A stretch of 64,000 nt of DNA, from assembly GCA_958410215.1 (NCBI GenBank), contig CATYOF010000014.1:1-64000 (forward strand). Reading direction: 5' to 3'. This DNA is from an uncultured Cryptobacterium sp. Its GTDB lineage: Bacteria; Actinomycetota; Coriobacteriia; Coriobacteriales; Eggerthellaceae. Below the pieces are notes generated by a model. It saw only the letters and a program-made list of their open reading frames with translations, searched no databases and was not told where the DNA came from. Made by a program: the position numbers and the translations under genes. Within the stretch, counting starts at the first letter, position 1. Every line of letters starts with the position of its first letter. Positions 8,086-16,013 of this stretch are shown here, in pieces.

Positions 8086-9311
8086 GCTTTTATGCCCTGC
8101 CTAGTCCTGCCGTAAGTTTTATCGGCCGCAAAAACTCAGGAAAAACCACTCTGCTTGAAAAGGTAATTGCATATCTTTCAGAAAAGGGATTGCGTATTGC
8201 CACCATAAAACATCACGGACACCCCGATTTTGATATCGATATCCCAGGACGAGATTCTTATCGGCATCGAGCAGCAGGCGCTCAATCAGCCACCATTCTG
8301 TCTGATGTACGCTTTGCACAGGTAACTGAACTTTCCCATCCCCTGACGTGCGAAAAGGTGATTTCTAGCCTTACATCATACGACCTTGTACTGGTAGAAG
8401 GTTTCAAACAAGCAGCTATCCCTCATATTGAGCTGTTCCGTAAAGACAATCCTCGCGACCAAGAAGCAACCCGGACACTCACCGAAAAATGGGGAAAGGC
8501 TCAGCAAACAAAAGATGAAGAAGTAAGCCGCCAAGAAACCCTACCTTCAGCAGTTGTTACTGATATTGCTTCAGTAGAAGTTCTTACTCAGCGCTACCAT
8601 ATCCCCTGCTTTTCCTATGATGATATTCAATCACTTGCCCGTTTTGTTCAGGCCACTTTCGCGCGACCTCAACTAAGCGTTGTGGTGCAAGCGGGCGGCG
8701 AATCGAAGCGCATGGGCACCCCTAAAGAAGTGGTTCCTTTTTTGGGAAAGCCGCTCATTTGCCACGTTCTTGAACGAGTTGCGCCATTGGCAGATGAACT
8801 TATTGTTACCACCAACAATCCAGAGCGCCTTTCGTTTTTGAAAGAACTCTACCCGCATTTACGCTTTGCTTCTGACCAGCTTGAACAACGAGGAGCAATT
8901 CCAGGGCTTTACTCCGCTCTTTCAGCAGCTCAGCACAACCTTGTTGCCGTAGTTGCCTGCGATATGGTTGATTTTCCGACTGCACTTCTTGCAAACGAAA
9001 CACTTCTGCTTCGCCCCTGCTGCCACCCAGAACTTGATGCGGTAATCCCCAAAACTGAACACGGCATAGAACCTTTTGCAGGTGTGTATAAAAAAGAAAC
9101 CTGTTTGTCCGAATTGCAGCGCTTTATCAACCTTGGCAATACCACCGCACGCGTCCGTACCTTTCTTGAAGAGCTTACCTACGGTTACATAGACTGCACA
9201 AGCACAATGAAATGCGCTCGTTTTGGGGGAAGCTTTACTAATATAAATACGCCTCAAGAGCTGGATACGGCGCAACGCCTCCTTTGCCGTGAGCCAGATT
9301 GTCTTTTGTGA
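8082..9311 (+). CDS. mobBA: MobB-MobA fusion, Moco guanylyltransferase
   Basis: Two-domain protein for the last step of bis-MGD cofactor synthesis. Residues 1 to about 195 are MobB, a GTP-binding adaptor, with P-loop GRKNSGKTT (15-23) and the HHGHPDFDID segment. Residues from about 198 are MobA, which transfers GMP to molybdopterin, with VVQAGGESKRMG and the VACDMVDF metal-binding motif. It starts four bases inside the MoaE-like gene (ATGA overlap), showing tight coupling. Bis-MGD is the form used by DMSO-reductase-family enzymes such as the one at 3374-5794. Confidence 0.93.
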   Translation: MSFYALPSPAVSFIGRKNSGKTTLLEKVIAYLSEKGLRIATIKHHGHPDFDIDIPGRDSYRHRAAGAQSATILSDVRFAQVTELSHPLTCEKVISSLTSYDLVLVEGFKQAAIPHIELFRKDNPRDQEATRTLTEKWGKAQQTKDEEVSRQETLPSAVVTDIASVEVLTQRYHIPCFSYDDIQSLARFVQATFARPQLSVVVQAGGESKRMGTPKEVVPFLGKPLICHVLERVAPLADELIVTTNNPERLSFLKELYPHLRFASDQLEQRGAIPGLYSALSAAQHNLVAVVACDMVDFPTALLANETLLLRPCCHPELDAVIPKTEHGIEPFAGVYKKETCLSELQRFINLGNTTARVRTFLEELTYGYIDCTSTMKCARFGGSFTNINTPQELDTAQRLLCREPDCLL

Positions 9312-9317
9312 ATGATA

Positions 9318-9674
9318 TTACTTGACAAAAGAAGCCAGTGCAGAATCTAGTTCCGTTTGCCCTGTTTCTTTAAGAACTGCTTCAGTTTGCTGAAAAGCAC
9401 GAAGAAGGGTTTTTGCTTCACTGGTCAACACTGAGCCGTGAGCCCCTTGCCGTTCAAGCAGAGCAAAACCTAACGATTCTTCGGTATTGCGCATGATGGT
9501 CCATGCTTTGCTGTACGCCATACCCATTTCCTTGCAGGCTTTATTAAGGGATCCCGTTCTTTGCACGCCTTCGCACAACTTAGCAATACCACGCCCAAAA
9601 GCGGCAGCATGAGCTTCGGTTTCTTTATTGCGAATAATAAGATGTACTTCCACCTCAAGATTTTCCAAAGCCAT
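9318..9674 (-). CDS. ModE-like N-terminal-domain transcriptional regulator
   Basis: A 118-residue winged-helix protein matching the DNA-binding domain of ModE (about residues 20-95: GRGIAKLCEGVQRTGSLNKA, then MGMAYSKAWTIM). The molybdate-binding MOP domains of full ModE are missing, as in many short ModE-type proteins, so how it would sense molybdenum is unclear. It is convergent with mobBA (6 bases between stops) and divergent from modA, with a 40-base palindrome (9803-9843) between. Regulation of modABC is likely but inferred. Confidence 0.8.
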   Translation of the reverse strand: MALENLEVEVHLIIRNKETEAHAAAFGRGIAKLCEGVQRTGSLNKACKEMGMAYSKAWTIMRNTEESLGFALLERQGAHGSVLTSEAKTLLRAFQQTEAVLKETGQTELDSALASFVK

Positions 9675-9802
9675 CTTAGACCCTTCGCTCTCCCCAAACT
9701 ATTGCACCGAAATGCTTTTAAGCAGCGTTTTTATCACTAACAGCACCATTTTTACCGCTGATCGTATTATAGCGATTTTGTCACTCCACTATTCTCTTTC
9801 TA

Positions 9803-9843
9803 TATTATTCTCAACTCAGGATAATTCTCAGTTGAGAATAATA
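9803..9843. promoter_or_regulatory. Palindromic operator candidate upstream of modA
   Basis: Perfect 14-bp inverted repeat TATTATTCTCAACT (9803-9816) and its complement (9830-9843) around a 13-base centre that holds a third partial copy (ATAATTCTCA, 9821-9830). It ends 29 bases before the modA start, so bound protein would block transcription. The ModE-like gene next door is the obvious candidate ligand. Confidence 0.6.
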
Positions 9844-9872
9844 CGAAGGATATTCCACAAAAGGAGGAAATC

Positions 9873-10733
9873 ATGACGACCCACTCCCTCCGAAAGCTCC
9901 TTATCGTTCTTGCTGCCTGCTTTGCGCTTATGTTTGCGCTTGTGGGCTGCAGTTCGAATTCCGATTCCGGAGAAAGCAATTCTTCCGACCAATCCAGCAC
10001 CAGCGAAACTACTACGTTAGAGATATATGCAGCAAATTCTTTGGAAAAGGCCTTAGATGAAGTGCAGGAACTCTATACCTCTCAGAATCCCAACATCCAA
10101 TTTGCCGATACTCAATATGAGGCATCAGGCACTTTGGTAGAAAAAATGAAAGCTGGTGGCGAACCCGATATTTTCATTTCCGCTTCCAAGGGAAATATGG
10201 ACACCGCTATTGAAAATGGCAACGTTACCGATGGATCGCAGTTCGATATGTTTAAAAACGATCTGGTTATCGTAACGGCGCAGGATAACGACATCGATGA
10301 ACTGACCTTAGAAGATGCGGTTTCGGGCGACTACAGCATCGCTATCGGAGATGCCAACGTTCCCGCTGGTAACTATGCCCGTCAGTCCTTAACATCCGTT
10401 GGCTGCTACACCGATGAAAATGGCACTGATGGCGAACTGACTGGCGCTATTGTTGATAAAGTGCAAGAAGCTGACAAAGTAGGTTCAGTTTGCAAACTGG
10501 CAGAATCAGGCGAAGTTGATTTGGCCTTCGTATATAGCTCTGACGTGGAGCGCTACGGTGGCGTTAAAGTAGTTTGCACAGTTCCCGCTGATGTCCACAA
10601 GGATATTATTTATCCTGCAGCCGTAACCTCCATGGACGATTTCAATGGGGCCGCTCAAGCATTCCTTGATTGGTGCACCACCGATCCTGATGCCGCAGAA
10701 ATCTGGGGTAAATGGGGCTTTGAATTGATTTAA
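9873..10733 (+). CDS. modA: Molybdate/tungstate ABC transporter substrate-binding lipoprotein
   Basis: Captures molybdate (or tungstate) outside the membrane and delivers it to ModB. A lipoprotein signal with lipobox LVGC (Cys26) is followed by a Ser/Asp-rich linker (27-48) and a class II binding fold. ModA features are IYAANSLEKALDEV (start of domain, about 51), EASGTLVEKMKAGGEPDIFI, and GDANVPAGNYARQSL (about 153). At 286 residues it is normal length. AAAGGAGG precedes the ATG. A strong terminator between modA and modB suggests extra modA transcript. Confidence 0.93.
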   Translation: MTTHSLRKLLIVLAACFALMFALVGCSSNSDSGESNSSDQSSTSETTTLEIYAANSLEKALDEVQELYTSQNPNIQFADTQYEASGTLVEKMKAGGEPDIFISASKGNMDTAIENGNVTDGSQFDMFKNDLVIVTAQDNDIDELTLEDAVSGDYSIAIGDANVPAGNYARQSLTSVGCYTDENGTDGELTGAIVDKVQEADKVGSVCKLAESGEVDLAFVYSSDVERYGGVKVVCTVPADVHKDIIYPAAVTSMDDFNGAAQAFLDWCTTDPDAAEIWGKWGFELI

Positions 10734-10743
10734 CCGTTCTACG

Positions 10744-10797
10744 GGATGGGGCGCAGAACTTCCGCTTAGCGCCCCATCCTTTTTCTATTTTTCACAG
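10744..10797 (+). terminator. Intrinsic terminator between modA and modB
   Basis: An 11-bp perfect GC-rich stem (10744-10754 with 10769-10779, GGATGGGGCGC) followed by TTTTTCTATTTTT. It sits 10 bases after modA stop and before modB. Read-through must feed modBC unless there is a second promoter; this gives excess binding protein over membrane components. Confidence 0.85.
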
Positions 10798-10806
10798 GAA
10801 TACACC

Positions 10807-12306
10807 GTGATACATAGCCAACACCACACAATTCAGACAGAACTATTCAAGGAGCGATGCTGTTCAATCCAAGCAGAAACAGCCTATAGCGTAGCTCGCT
10901 CAAAAATTCCAGGTGCAGTATGCTACATCGTTGCTTTTTGCTTTCTTCTTATTACAAGCGTGCTTATGATTAGCGCCAATAACCCTTCGCCCGCTTTAGC
11001 CGCTACCACGGAAAACATAGCCGAAAGCACCGATACCGCATCCTATACCGTTTCGGTTTCTTCCGAAGGACAGCGCGCCGTAATTGAAGACACCCCTTAT
11101 GCGGCAGATGAATTTTCACGTGCAAATAAGGGTACTAATCGCACTATTGATGAGGTGTATCGCGGCTACCATTACATTCAGCCCCACGAAAACATGGCAA
11201 CTTTAGTTGACATGGGTACTTTTGTGGTGGTGTTTATCCCCCAAGAACAGCTTGATGACCTTGGGCTTTCGCTTGAGCGTGAGCAGGATCGTGAGGCACT
11301 TGAGGCGCTTCTTCGTGCGCTGGACGATAACGCGGCAGGCGGCAACACCCACATCAACCCCGATATTCCTTGGTACTTCACCAGTGAGGAAGTATTCTCC
11401 TGCCAAGACGTTGTTTTTTCCTTTAACCAGCCCGTGGAAGAGCGGTATTACACCTTTATCATTGGTAGCGATGGATCCGATATAAGCGAAAATGATACGA
11501 ACGACAGTGCTCACCTAAACCATGCGTCATTTGCGGTTTTATCTTCAAGTGAAACCACTTCAATTACTCAGGCAGCCACGGGCATGGCTGCCCTTTCGGA
11601 ATTTTTTCAAAAGCTTGATTTGTCCCCTTTATGGGTAACCCTAAAAACTACGGTAACCGCAATCGTAATCATCTTCATCCTGGGTATTTTGGCTGCCTGG
11701 TGGTCGCTACGACTGCCTGATCATTGGCAAAATATGGTTGATGCCATCTTTACTATTCCCATGGTTTTACCCCCTACCGTTTGTGGCTTTTTATTATTGC
11801 TTGCCCTTGGCAGCAACAGCCCCGTAGGGCAATGGTTCAACACAATTGGCTTTCCGCTTATTTTTAGCTGGCCAGCAACCGTTATTGCGGCAGTGGTCGT
11901 AGCATTTCCCTTGATGTACCGCAGTGCTCGCGGTGCTTTCGAAAGCTTAAATCCCGATATGCTCGATGCGGCACGTACCTTAGGATGGGGTGAAGCGCGC
12001 GTGTTTTTCCGCTTAATGCTTCCTTTGGCCTGGTCGTCTATTGCAGCAGGCACCATGCTTGCCTTCGCGCGTGCCCTTGGAGAATTTGGAGCCACGCTGT
12101 TCTTGGCGGGTAACTATGTGGGTATTACCCGAACTATTCCTATTGCTATTTATTTCGAATGGATGGGCGGTAATACCGATGTTGCCATTTTCTGGACCAT
12201 TATCGTAATACTCTTAAGTTTCTTGGTTATTTTCGCCCTTAATGTGTGGAGTAGACATACCACTCGTTATCGTCGTAAAGAGGTGTCCGATGAGCTTGAA
12301 GGTTGA
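10807..12306 (+). CDS. modB: Molybdate ABC transporter permease with extra N-terminal extracytoplasmic domain
   Basis: The C-terminal part (from about residue 270) is a complete ModB permease with five or so membrane helices and the ATPase-contact loop GWGEARVFFRLMLPLAWSS (about 394-412). The first 270 residues are unusual: a membrane segment at about 34-57 is followed by about 200 residues (61-265) that would face outside, rich in acidic residues, with no family I can name. Typical ModB is about 225 residues; this is 499. Start is GTG with AGGA seven bases before. The modC start lies inside the last 17 bases. The extra domain might dock ModA or regulate transport; this is a guess. Confidence 0.9.
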   Translation: MIHSQHHTIQTELFKERCCSIQAETAYSVARSKIPGAVCYIVAFCFLLITSVLMISANNPSPALAATTENIAESTDTASYTVSVSSEGQRAVIEDTPYAADEFSRANKGTNRTIDEVYRGYHYIQPHENMATLVDMGTFVVVFIPQEQLDDLGLSLEREQDREALEALLRALDDNAAGGNTHINPDIPWYFTSEEVFSCQDVVFSFNQPVEERYYTFIIGSDGSDISENDTNDSAHLNHASFAVLSSSETTSITQAATGMAALSEFFQKLDLSPLWVTLKTTVTAIVIIFILGILAAWWSLRLPDHWQNMVDAIFTIPMVLPPTVCGFLLLLALGSNSPVGQWFNTIGFPLIFSWPATVIAAVVVAFPLMYRSARGAFESLNPDMLDAARTLGWGEARVFFRLMLPLAWSSIAAGTMLAFARALGEFGATLFLAGNYVGITRTIPIAIYFEWMGGNTDVAIFWTIIVILLSFLVIFALNVWSRHTTRYRRKEVSDELEG

Positions 12307-13399
12307 TATTCGCAAACGGTTCGGAGACTTTACGCTTGATGTTGCCTTTGATGCCAGTAATGAAACCTTAGGATTTTTAGGAGCTTCAGGCTGTGGCAAG
12401 TCATTGACCTTGCGCTGTATTGCTGGCATCGAAACGCCTGATGAAGGCAAAATCGTAGTGAACGACACGGTATTTTTCGACAAGGCAGCTAATAAAAAGG
12501 CCCGAGTTAACCTTAAGCCGCAGGAGCGAAAAACCGCATTGCTCTTCCAAAATTATCAGCTGTTTCCTAATTTAACCGTTGAACAAAACGTTGCCGCAGG
12601 ACTTAATCCAAAATTAGATGCCAGCACGCGTAGCGCCTTAGTAAACGAACAGCTTGTTCGCTTTGGGTTGGAAAGATTCCGCAAGCGCTACCCCTTACAG
12701 CTTTCAGGTGGACAACAACAGCGTGTTGCGCTGGCACGAATGCTTGCCGCAAAGCCGGGAATATTGATGCTCGATGAACCCTTTTCCGCTTTGGATGCCC
12801 ATCTGAAAAGTGCCCTTGAGCAGGATTTGCAGCAACTATTCGAACGCTTTGACGGATCTATTTTATATGTTTCGCATGACATAGACGAAGCGTTTCGATT
12901 CTGCGACCGCATTGCCGTAGTGCATGATGGCCATCTGGAAGAGATCGACAGAAAAGAACGCATTATCAACGATCCACAAACGCTAGCTACCATTCGTCTA
13001 TCGGGCTGCAAAAACACTACTGAAGCCACCTATATTGACTCACATCATGCCTTTCTTCCTCAGTGGGGAATTACCGTGACATCACCTAAGACCCTCACAA
13101 CCGATGTGAAATACTGCGGCATGCGCGCAAAGTTTATTGAATACGCCGAGGAAGGTGATCCTAACGCCTACCGGGTCCGAGTCGACCATGTAAGCGATTC
13201 GCGATTCGAGCGCACGCTGCTTATAACGTTTTTGAATGAAGAAACAAATTCGGATGCGAACTCGCTTAGCAAAGATTCCGCACACGTGCCTATTCAATGG
13301 CACCTCAGCAAACTTTCCGCTACCAGACCATTACCCGAAACCGGAGATATCTGCCTCGTAAAGTTCAATTACGATGGTTTATATTTCGTGAATCGATAA
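12290..13399 (+). CDS. modC: Molybdate ABC transporter ATPase
   Basis: Cytoplasmic ATPase of the uptake system. Walker A is GASGCGKSLT (31-40), signature LSGGQQQR (about 138), Walker B ILMLDEP (about 158), and the switch His is in YVSHDIDEA. After the ATPase domain (about 1-235) comes a C-terminal extension of about 130 residues of the TOBE/Mop type used for regulation by bound molybdate. An in-frame ATG at 12242 is less likely; the start at 12290 has AAAGAGGTG upstream and overlaps modB by 17 bases. Confidence 0.92.
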   Translation: MSLKVDIRKRFGDFTLDVAFDASNETLGFLGASGCGKSLTLRCIAGIETPDEGKIVVNDTVFFDKAANKKARVNLKPQERKTALLFQNYQLFPNLTVEQNVAAGLNPKLDASTRSALVNEQLVRFGLERFRKRYPLQLSGGQQQRVALARMLAAKPGILMLDEPFSALDAHLKSALEQDLQQLFERFDGSILYVSHDIDEAFRFCDRIAVVHDGHLEEIDRKERIINDPQTLATIRLSGCKNTTEATYIDSHHAFLPQWGITVTSPKTLTTDVKYCGMRAKFIEYAEEGDPNAYRVRVDHVSDSRFERTLLITFLNEETNSDANSLSKDSAHVPIQWHLSKLSATRPLPETGDICLVKFNYDGLYFVNR

Positions 13400-13410
13400 G
13401 GAAGATGCCC

Positions 13411-14532
13411 ATGTCTTGCGATACCTTTGGACGTACCATAGATTACCTGCGCATATCACTTACCGACCGCTGTAATTTGCGCTGTGTGTACTGTATGCCC
13501 GAAGAGGGAGTTACCGCCCTTGATCACAAGGACATCCTGCGTTTGGAGGAAGTAGAAGATATCGTAAAAATTGCGGCACAAAGGGGCATTAAGCACCTTC
13601 GCCTTACAGGTGGCGAACCATTGGTACGCAAAGGAATCGTAGGTTTAATTCACCGTTTAAAGCAAATTGAAGGCATCGAAAGCATCGCCCTTACCACCAA
13701 TGGCATTTTGCTTCCCTCTATGGCAAAAGAGTTGAAAAAAGCCGGACTCGACCGCGTGAACATTTCACTTGATTCGCTTGACGAGACCCAATATCACGCC
13801 ATCACTCGCCGCGGAAAGCTTGCTGACGCACTCGCGGGCATTGAAGCTGCTCTGAACTACGGATTTGACCCCGTTAAGATAAATGTGGTTGCCGTGCGTC
13901 ATCTGCAACAAGATTTCGCCGCATTCGCACGCATGACCCTAGACAAGCCTCTTCATGTTCGCTTTATTGAATTTATGCCTATTGGAACGATAGAAGGCGA
14001 ACTTCCCGCTGCCGTACCGGCTCCGTTTAAAAAATTCGAGAATGAGAAGTTGAACGATTTATCTAAGCCGTCATCACTCCCCAATCAAAAGAAAAACGGA
14101 ATTCCCTGGAGCGGCGATGATGTAATTTCTGTCGAAGAAATTCGCAAAAGCATTAATAAATCGCTTGAGAAAGAGGGATTTGGAGCGCTTGTTCCTCTAG
14201 GAACGACAATGGACAACCCCCTCAAAGAAAAACGTCCTACTGGTTGGGGACCTGCGACTTATTTCAAAATTAAAGGAGCGCAAGGTACTGTTGGGTTTAT
14301 TTCTGCCATGTCGAACCATTTCTGCGCAAGCTGCAATCGTTTGCGACTAACCGCAGATGGCAAACTGCGCCCCTGCTTGTTTAGCGATAATGAGTTGGAC
14401 ATTCGCAGCGTTATACGCAAAGGACCCGAAAACGACATCCAAGACGTTTTCGATGAGGCCCTTCATATCAAACCAAAAGAGCATTACCACCAACAAGGGA
14501 CTAAACGTACTATGAGCCAAGTCGGCGGATAG
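13411..14532 (+). CDS. moaA: GTP 3',8-cyclase, radical SAM
   Basis: First step of Moco synthesis: radical SAM conversion of GTP to 3',8-cyclo-GTP. The N-terminal cluster motif CNLRCVYC (Cys21, Cys25, Cys28) and the C-terminal second cluster (CASC at about 305-308 plus CLF at about 322) are both present. The C-terminal Gly-Gly, needed for the family's active-site tail, is kept (SQVGG). A lysine/asparagine-rich insert (about 208-236) is unusual. The frame is open from 13297, but AAGGA at 13398-13402 favours ATG 13411. It follows modC by 11 bases, joining uptake and synthesis genes. Confidence 0.95.
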   Translation: MSCDTFGRTIDYLRISLTDRCNLRCVYCMPEEGVTALDHKDILRLEEVEDIVKIAAQRGIKHLRLTGGEPLVRKGIVGLIHRLKQIEGIESIALTTNGILLPSMAKELKKAGLDRVNISLDSLDETQYHAITRRGKLADALAGIEAALNYGFDPVKINVVAVRHLQQDFAAFARMTLDKPLHVRFIEFMPIGTIEGELPAAVPAPFKKFENEKLNDLSKPSSLPNQKKNGIPWSGDDVISVEEIRKSINKSLEKEGFGALVPLGTTMDNPLKEKRPTGWGPATYFKIKGAQGTVGFISAMSNHFCASCNRLRLTADGKLRPCLFSDNELDIRSVIRKGPENDIQDVFDEALHIKPKEHYHQQGTKRTMSQVGG

Positions 14533-14597
14533 CTTGTCTTTCTTGCAATAGCACACAACCGTTACTATGAAGATTATTTCTACCGTAAGGATTTCCT

Positions 14598-15107
14598 ATG
14601 ACCGAACAAAAACTTACTCATATCAACGATAAAGGCGAAGCACATATGGTGGACGTTTCGCCAAAAGCTGAAACAAAACGAACAGCCATAGCCGAAGGTT
14701 TTATTACCATGCAACCCGAAACGCTTGCCTTGATAGAATCTGGCAAAGCCAAAAAAGGTGACGTATTAGCAACTGCCCGCATTGCAGGTATTATGGCTGC
14801 GAAAAAGACCAGTGATCTTATTCCCTTGTGCCACCCTTTAATGCTTACTAAAGTGGAAGTGGAATGCACGCCCTTTTATTCTAGCGAATACAGCAATGCC
14901 GCAAACGAACGATGCGGCATTCACGTAGTGGCAACTTGCAGCTTAACAGGTAAAACAGGCGTCGAAATGGAAGCACTTACCGCCGTAAGCGTTGCTTGTT
15001 TGACGGTATACGACATGTGCAAGGCAGTAGATCGCGACATGGAAATAGGTCCTGTTCGCTTGCTTCACAAAGAAGGCGGTAAATCCGGTACTTGGGATAG
15101 AGCGTAG
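14598..15107 (+). CDS. moaC: Cyclic pyranopterin monophosphate synthase
   Basis: Partner of MoaA: converts 3',8-cyclo-GTP to cyclic pyranopterin monophosphate. MoaC signatures are LTHINDKGEAHMVDVSPK (start), IPLCHPL (active-site region, about 75-81) and MEALTAVSVACLTVYDMCKA (about 118-137). Length of 169 is typical. AAGGATTTCCT precedes the ATG; it lies 65 bases after moaA. Confidence 0.96.
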   Translation: MTEQKLTHINDKGEAHMVDVSPKAETKRTAIAEGFITMQPETLALIESGKAKKGDVLATARIAGIMAAKKTSDLIPLCHPLMLTKVEVECTPFYSSEYSNAANERCGIHVVATCSLTGKTGVEMEALTAVSVACLTVYDMCKAVDRDMEIGPVRLLHKEGGKSGTWDRA

Positions 15108-15142
15108 GCTACAAAAGTTTAATTGTCCGTATCCAAACTGTT

Positions 15143-15315
15143 CAATGCTCATAGGTAGTCTCTTCAAGGATTCCCGTTCCGCTGCTCAGAAGTCCCGCTT
15201 TCGCGAGACTTCTTCGTGCGCTGCACTGCTTCATGCTTTATAACAAATGCGTTCTTTGAACGCATTAACAGGATTAGCATTCAGAGAACCTTTCAGAGAC
15301 TATCTATGAGCATTG
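15143..15315. repeat. 173-bp structured repeat, copy A
   Basis: Intergenic element between convergent moaC and mogA. Ends form a 21-bp inverted repeat (15143-15163 with 15295-15315, one G-U). Inside are two more hairpins (arms 15188-15194/15207-15213 and 15246-15254/15258-15266). The segments TTCAAGGATTCCCGTT (15163-15178), GCTTCATG (about 15228) and TCAGAGAACCTTTCA (15281-15295) are shared with copy B at 22928-23100, while the stems differ but remain paired. Coding strand, if RNA, is unknown. Confidence 0.8.
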
Positions 15316-15339
15316 TTGTCATTTACATAACTAACAAAA

Positions 15340-15500
15340 AACAGCGAGAGCTTATCTGATTAGTTAATAAACCCGACAGGCGAAAGGAATTGCCTACGGG
15401 CAATGACTGAAGCACGGAGGGTTTAGTAGCTAATCAGATAAGCTCGCAGCGTCATTGCGTCTCATACGGAAATTACGCTGTTCGGCAGAACAGCGTAATT
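15340..15500. repeat. Second hairpin element downstream of copy A
   Basis: Outer arms AGCTTATCTGATTAG (15349-15363) and its complement (15430-15444) enclose AAACCC...GGGTTT and ATTGCC-TACG-GGCAAT. Then comes CGCAGCGTCATTGCGT and a 13-bp perfect hairpin (15471-15483 with 15488-15500) that touches the mogA stop. Pieces recur at 49422-49645: CCCGACAGGCG, AACAGCGAG and CGCAGCGTCATT, again ending in a perfect hairpin of different sequence. Confidence 0.6.
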
Positions 15501-16013
15501 CTAATGCCCACAGCCCGCCATCATAGAAACCGCATGAGGAAGCACTTCTACTACCCCATCCCAGTTTTCACAGGCCGCCTTTTTACTGCCAGGCAAGTTG
15601 ATAACTAAGGTGTTTCCTCGCTGCATGCACAAAGCACGCGAAAGCATGGCACGAGGGGTAATTTGCAGACTATAGGCGCGCATACCTTCTGCAATACCGG
15701 GCACTTCCCTGTCGCATACATCGCGCGTAGCTTCAGGTGTCACATCCCGAGATGAAAGCCCTGTTCCTCCACAGGTAAGCACCACATCAACCTCAGACAT
15801 ATCCGCTGCCTGTGCAATAGCTTGCGCAATGGTCGTGCGGTCATCTTTCACTACCTCATATGATGCACACTGCCAACCCTTGTTCGCAATGCGCTCTTTT
15901 AGGGCAGTACCTGCGGTATCCTGTGATTCATCGCGCGTATCTGAACAGGTAATAATCGCAAACGAAAGCACCGGTGCTTTCGTTTCCGTCCGCCCACAAA
16001 AATCTGCTGCCAT
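15501..16013 (-). CDS. mogA: Molybdopterin adenylyltransferase family protein (MogA/MoaB)
   Basis: Activates molybdopterin with AMP before molybdenum insertion by MoeA. The family core is visible: AIITCSDTRD (about 18-27), VVLTCGGTGLSSRDVTPEA (about 76-94) and TLVINLPGSKKA near 135. The 170-residue length fits MogA/MoaB. The start abuts the stop of moeA with no gap, so the two are co-transcribed. MogA and MoaB names are used interchangeably for this family. Confidence 0.92.
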   Translation of the reverse strand: MAADFCGRTETKAPVLSFAIITCSDTRDESQDTAGTALKERIANKGWQCASYEVVKDDRTTIAQAIAQAADMSEVDVVLTCGGTGLSSRDVTPEATRDVCDREVPGIAEGMRAYSLQITPRAMLSRALCMQRGNTLVINLPGSKKAACENWDGVVEVLPHAVSMMAGCGH

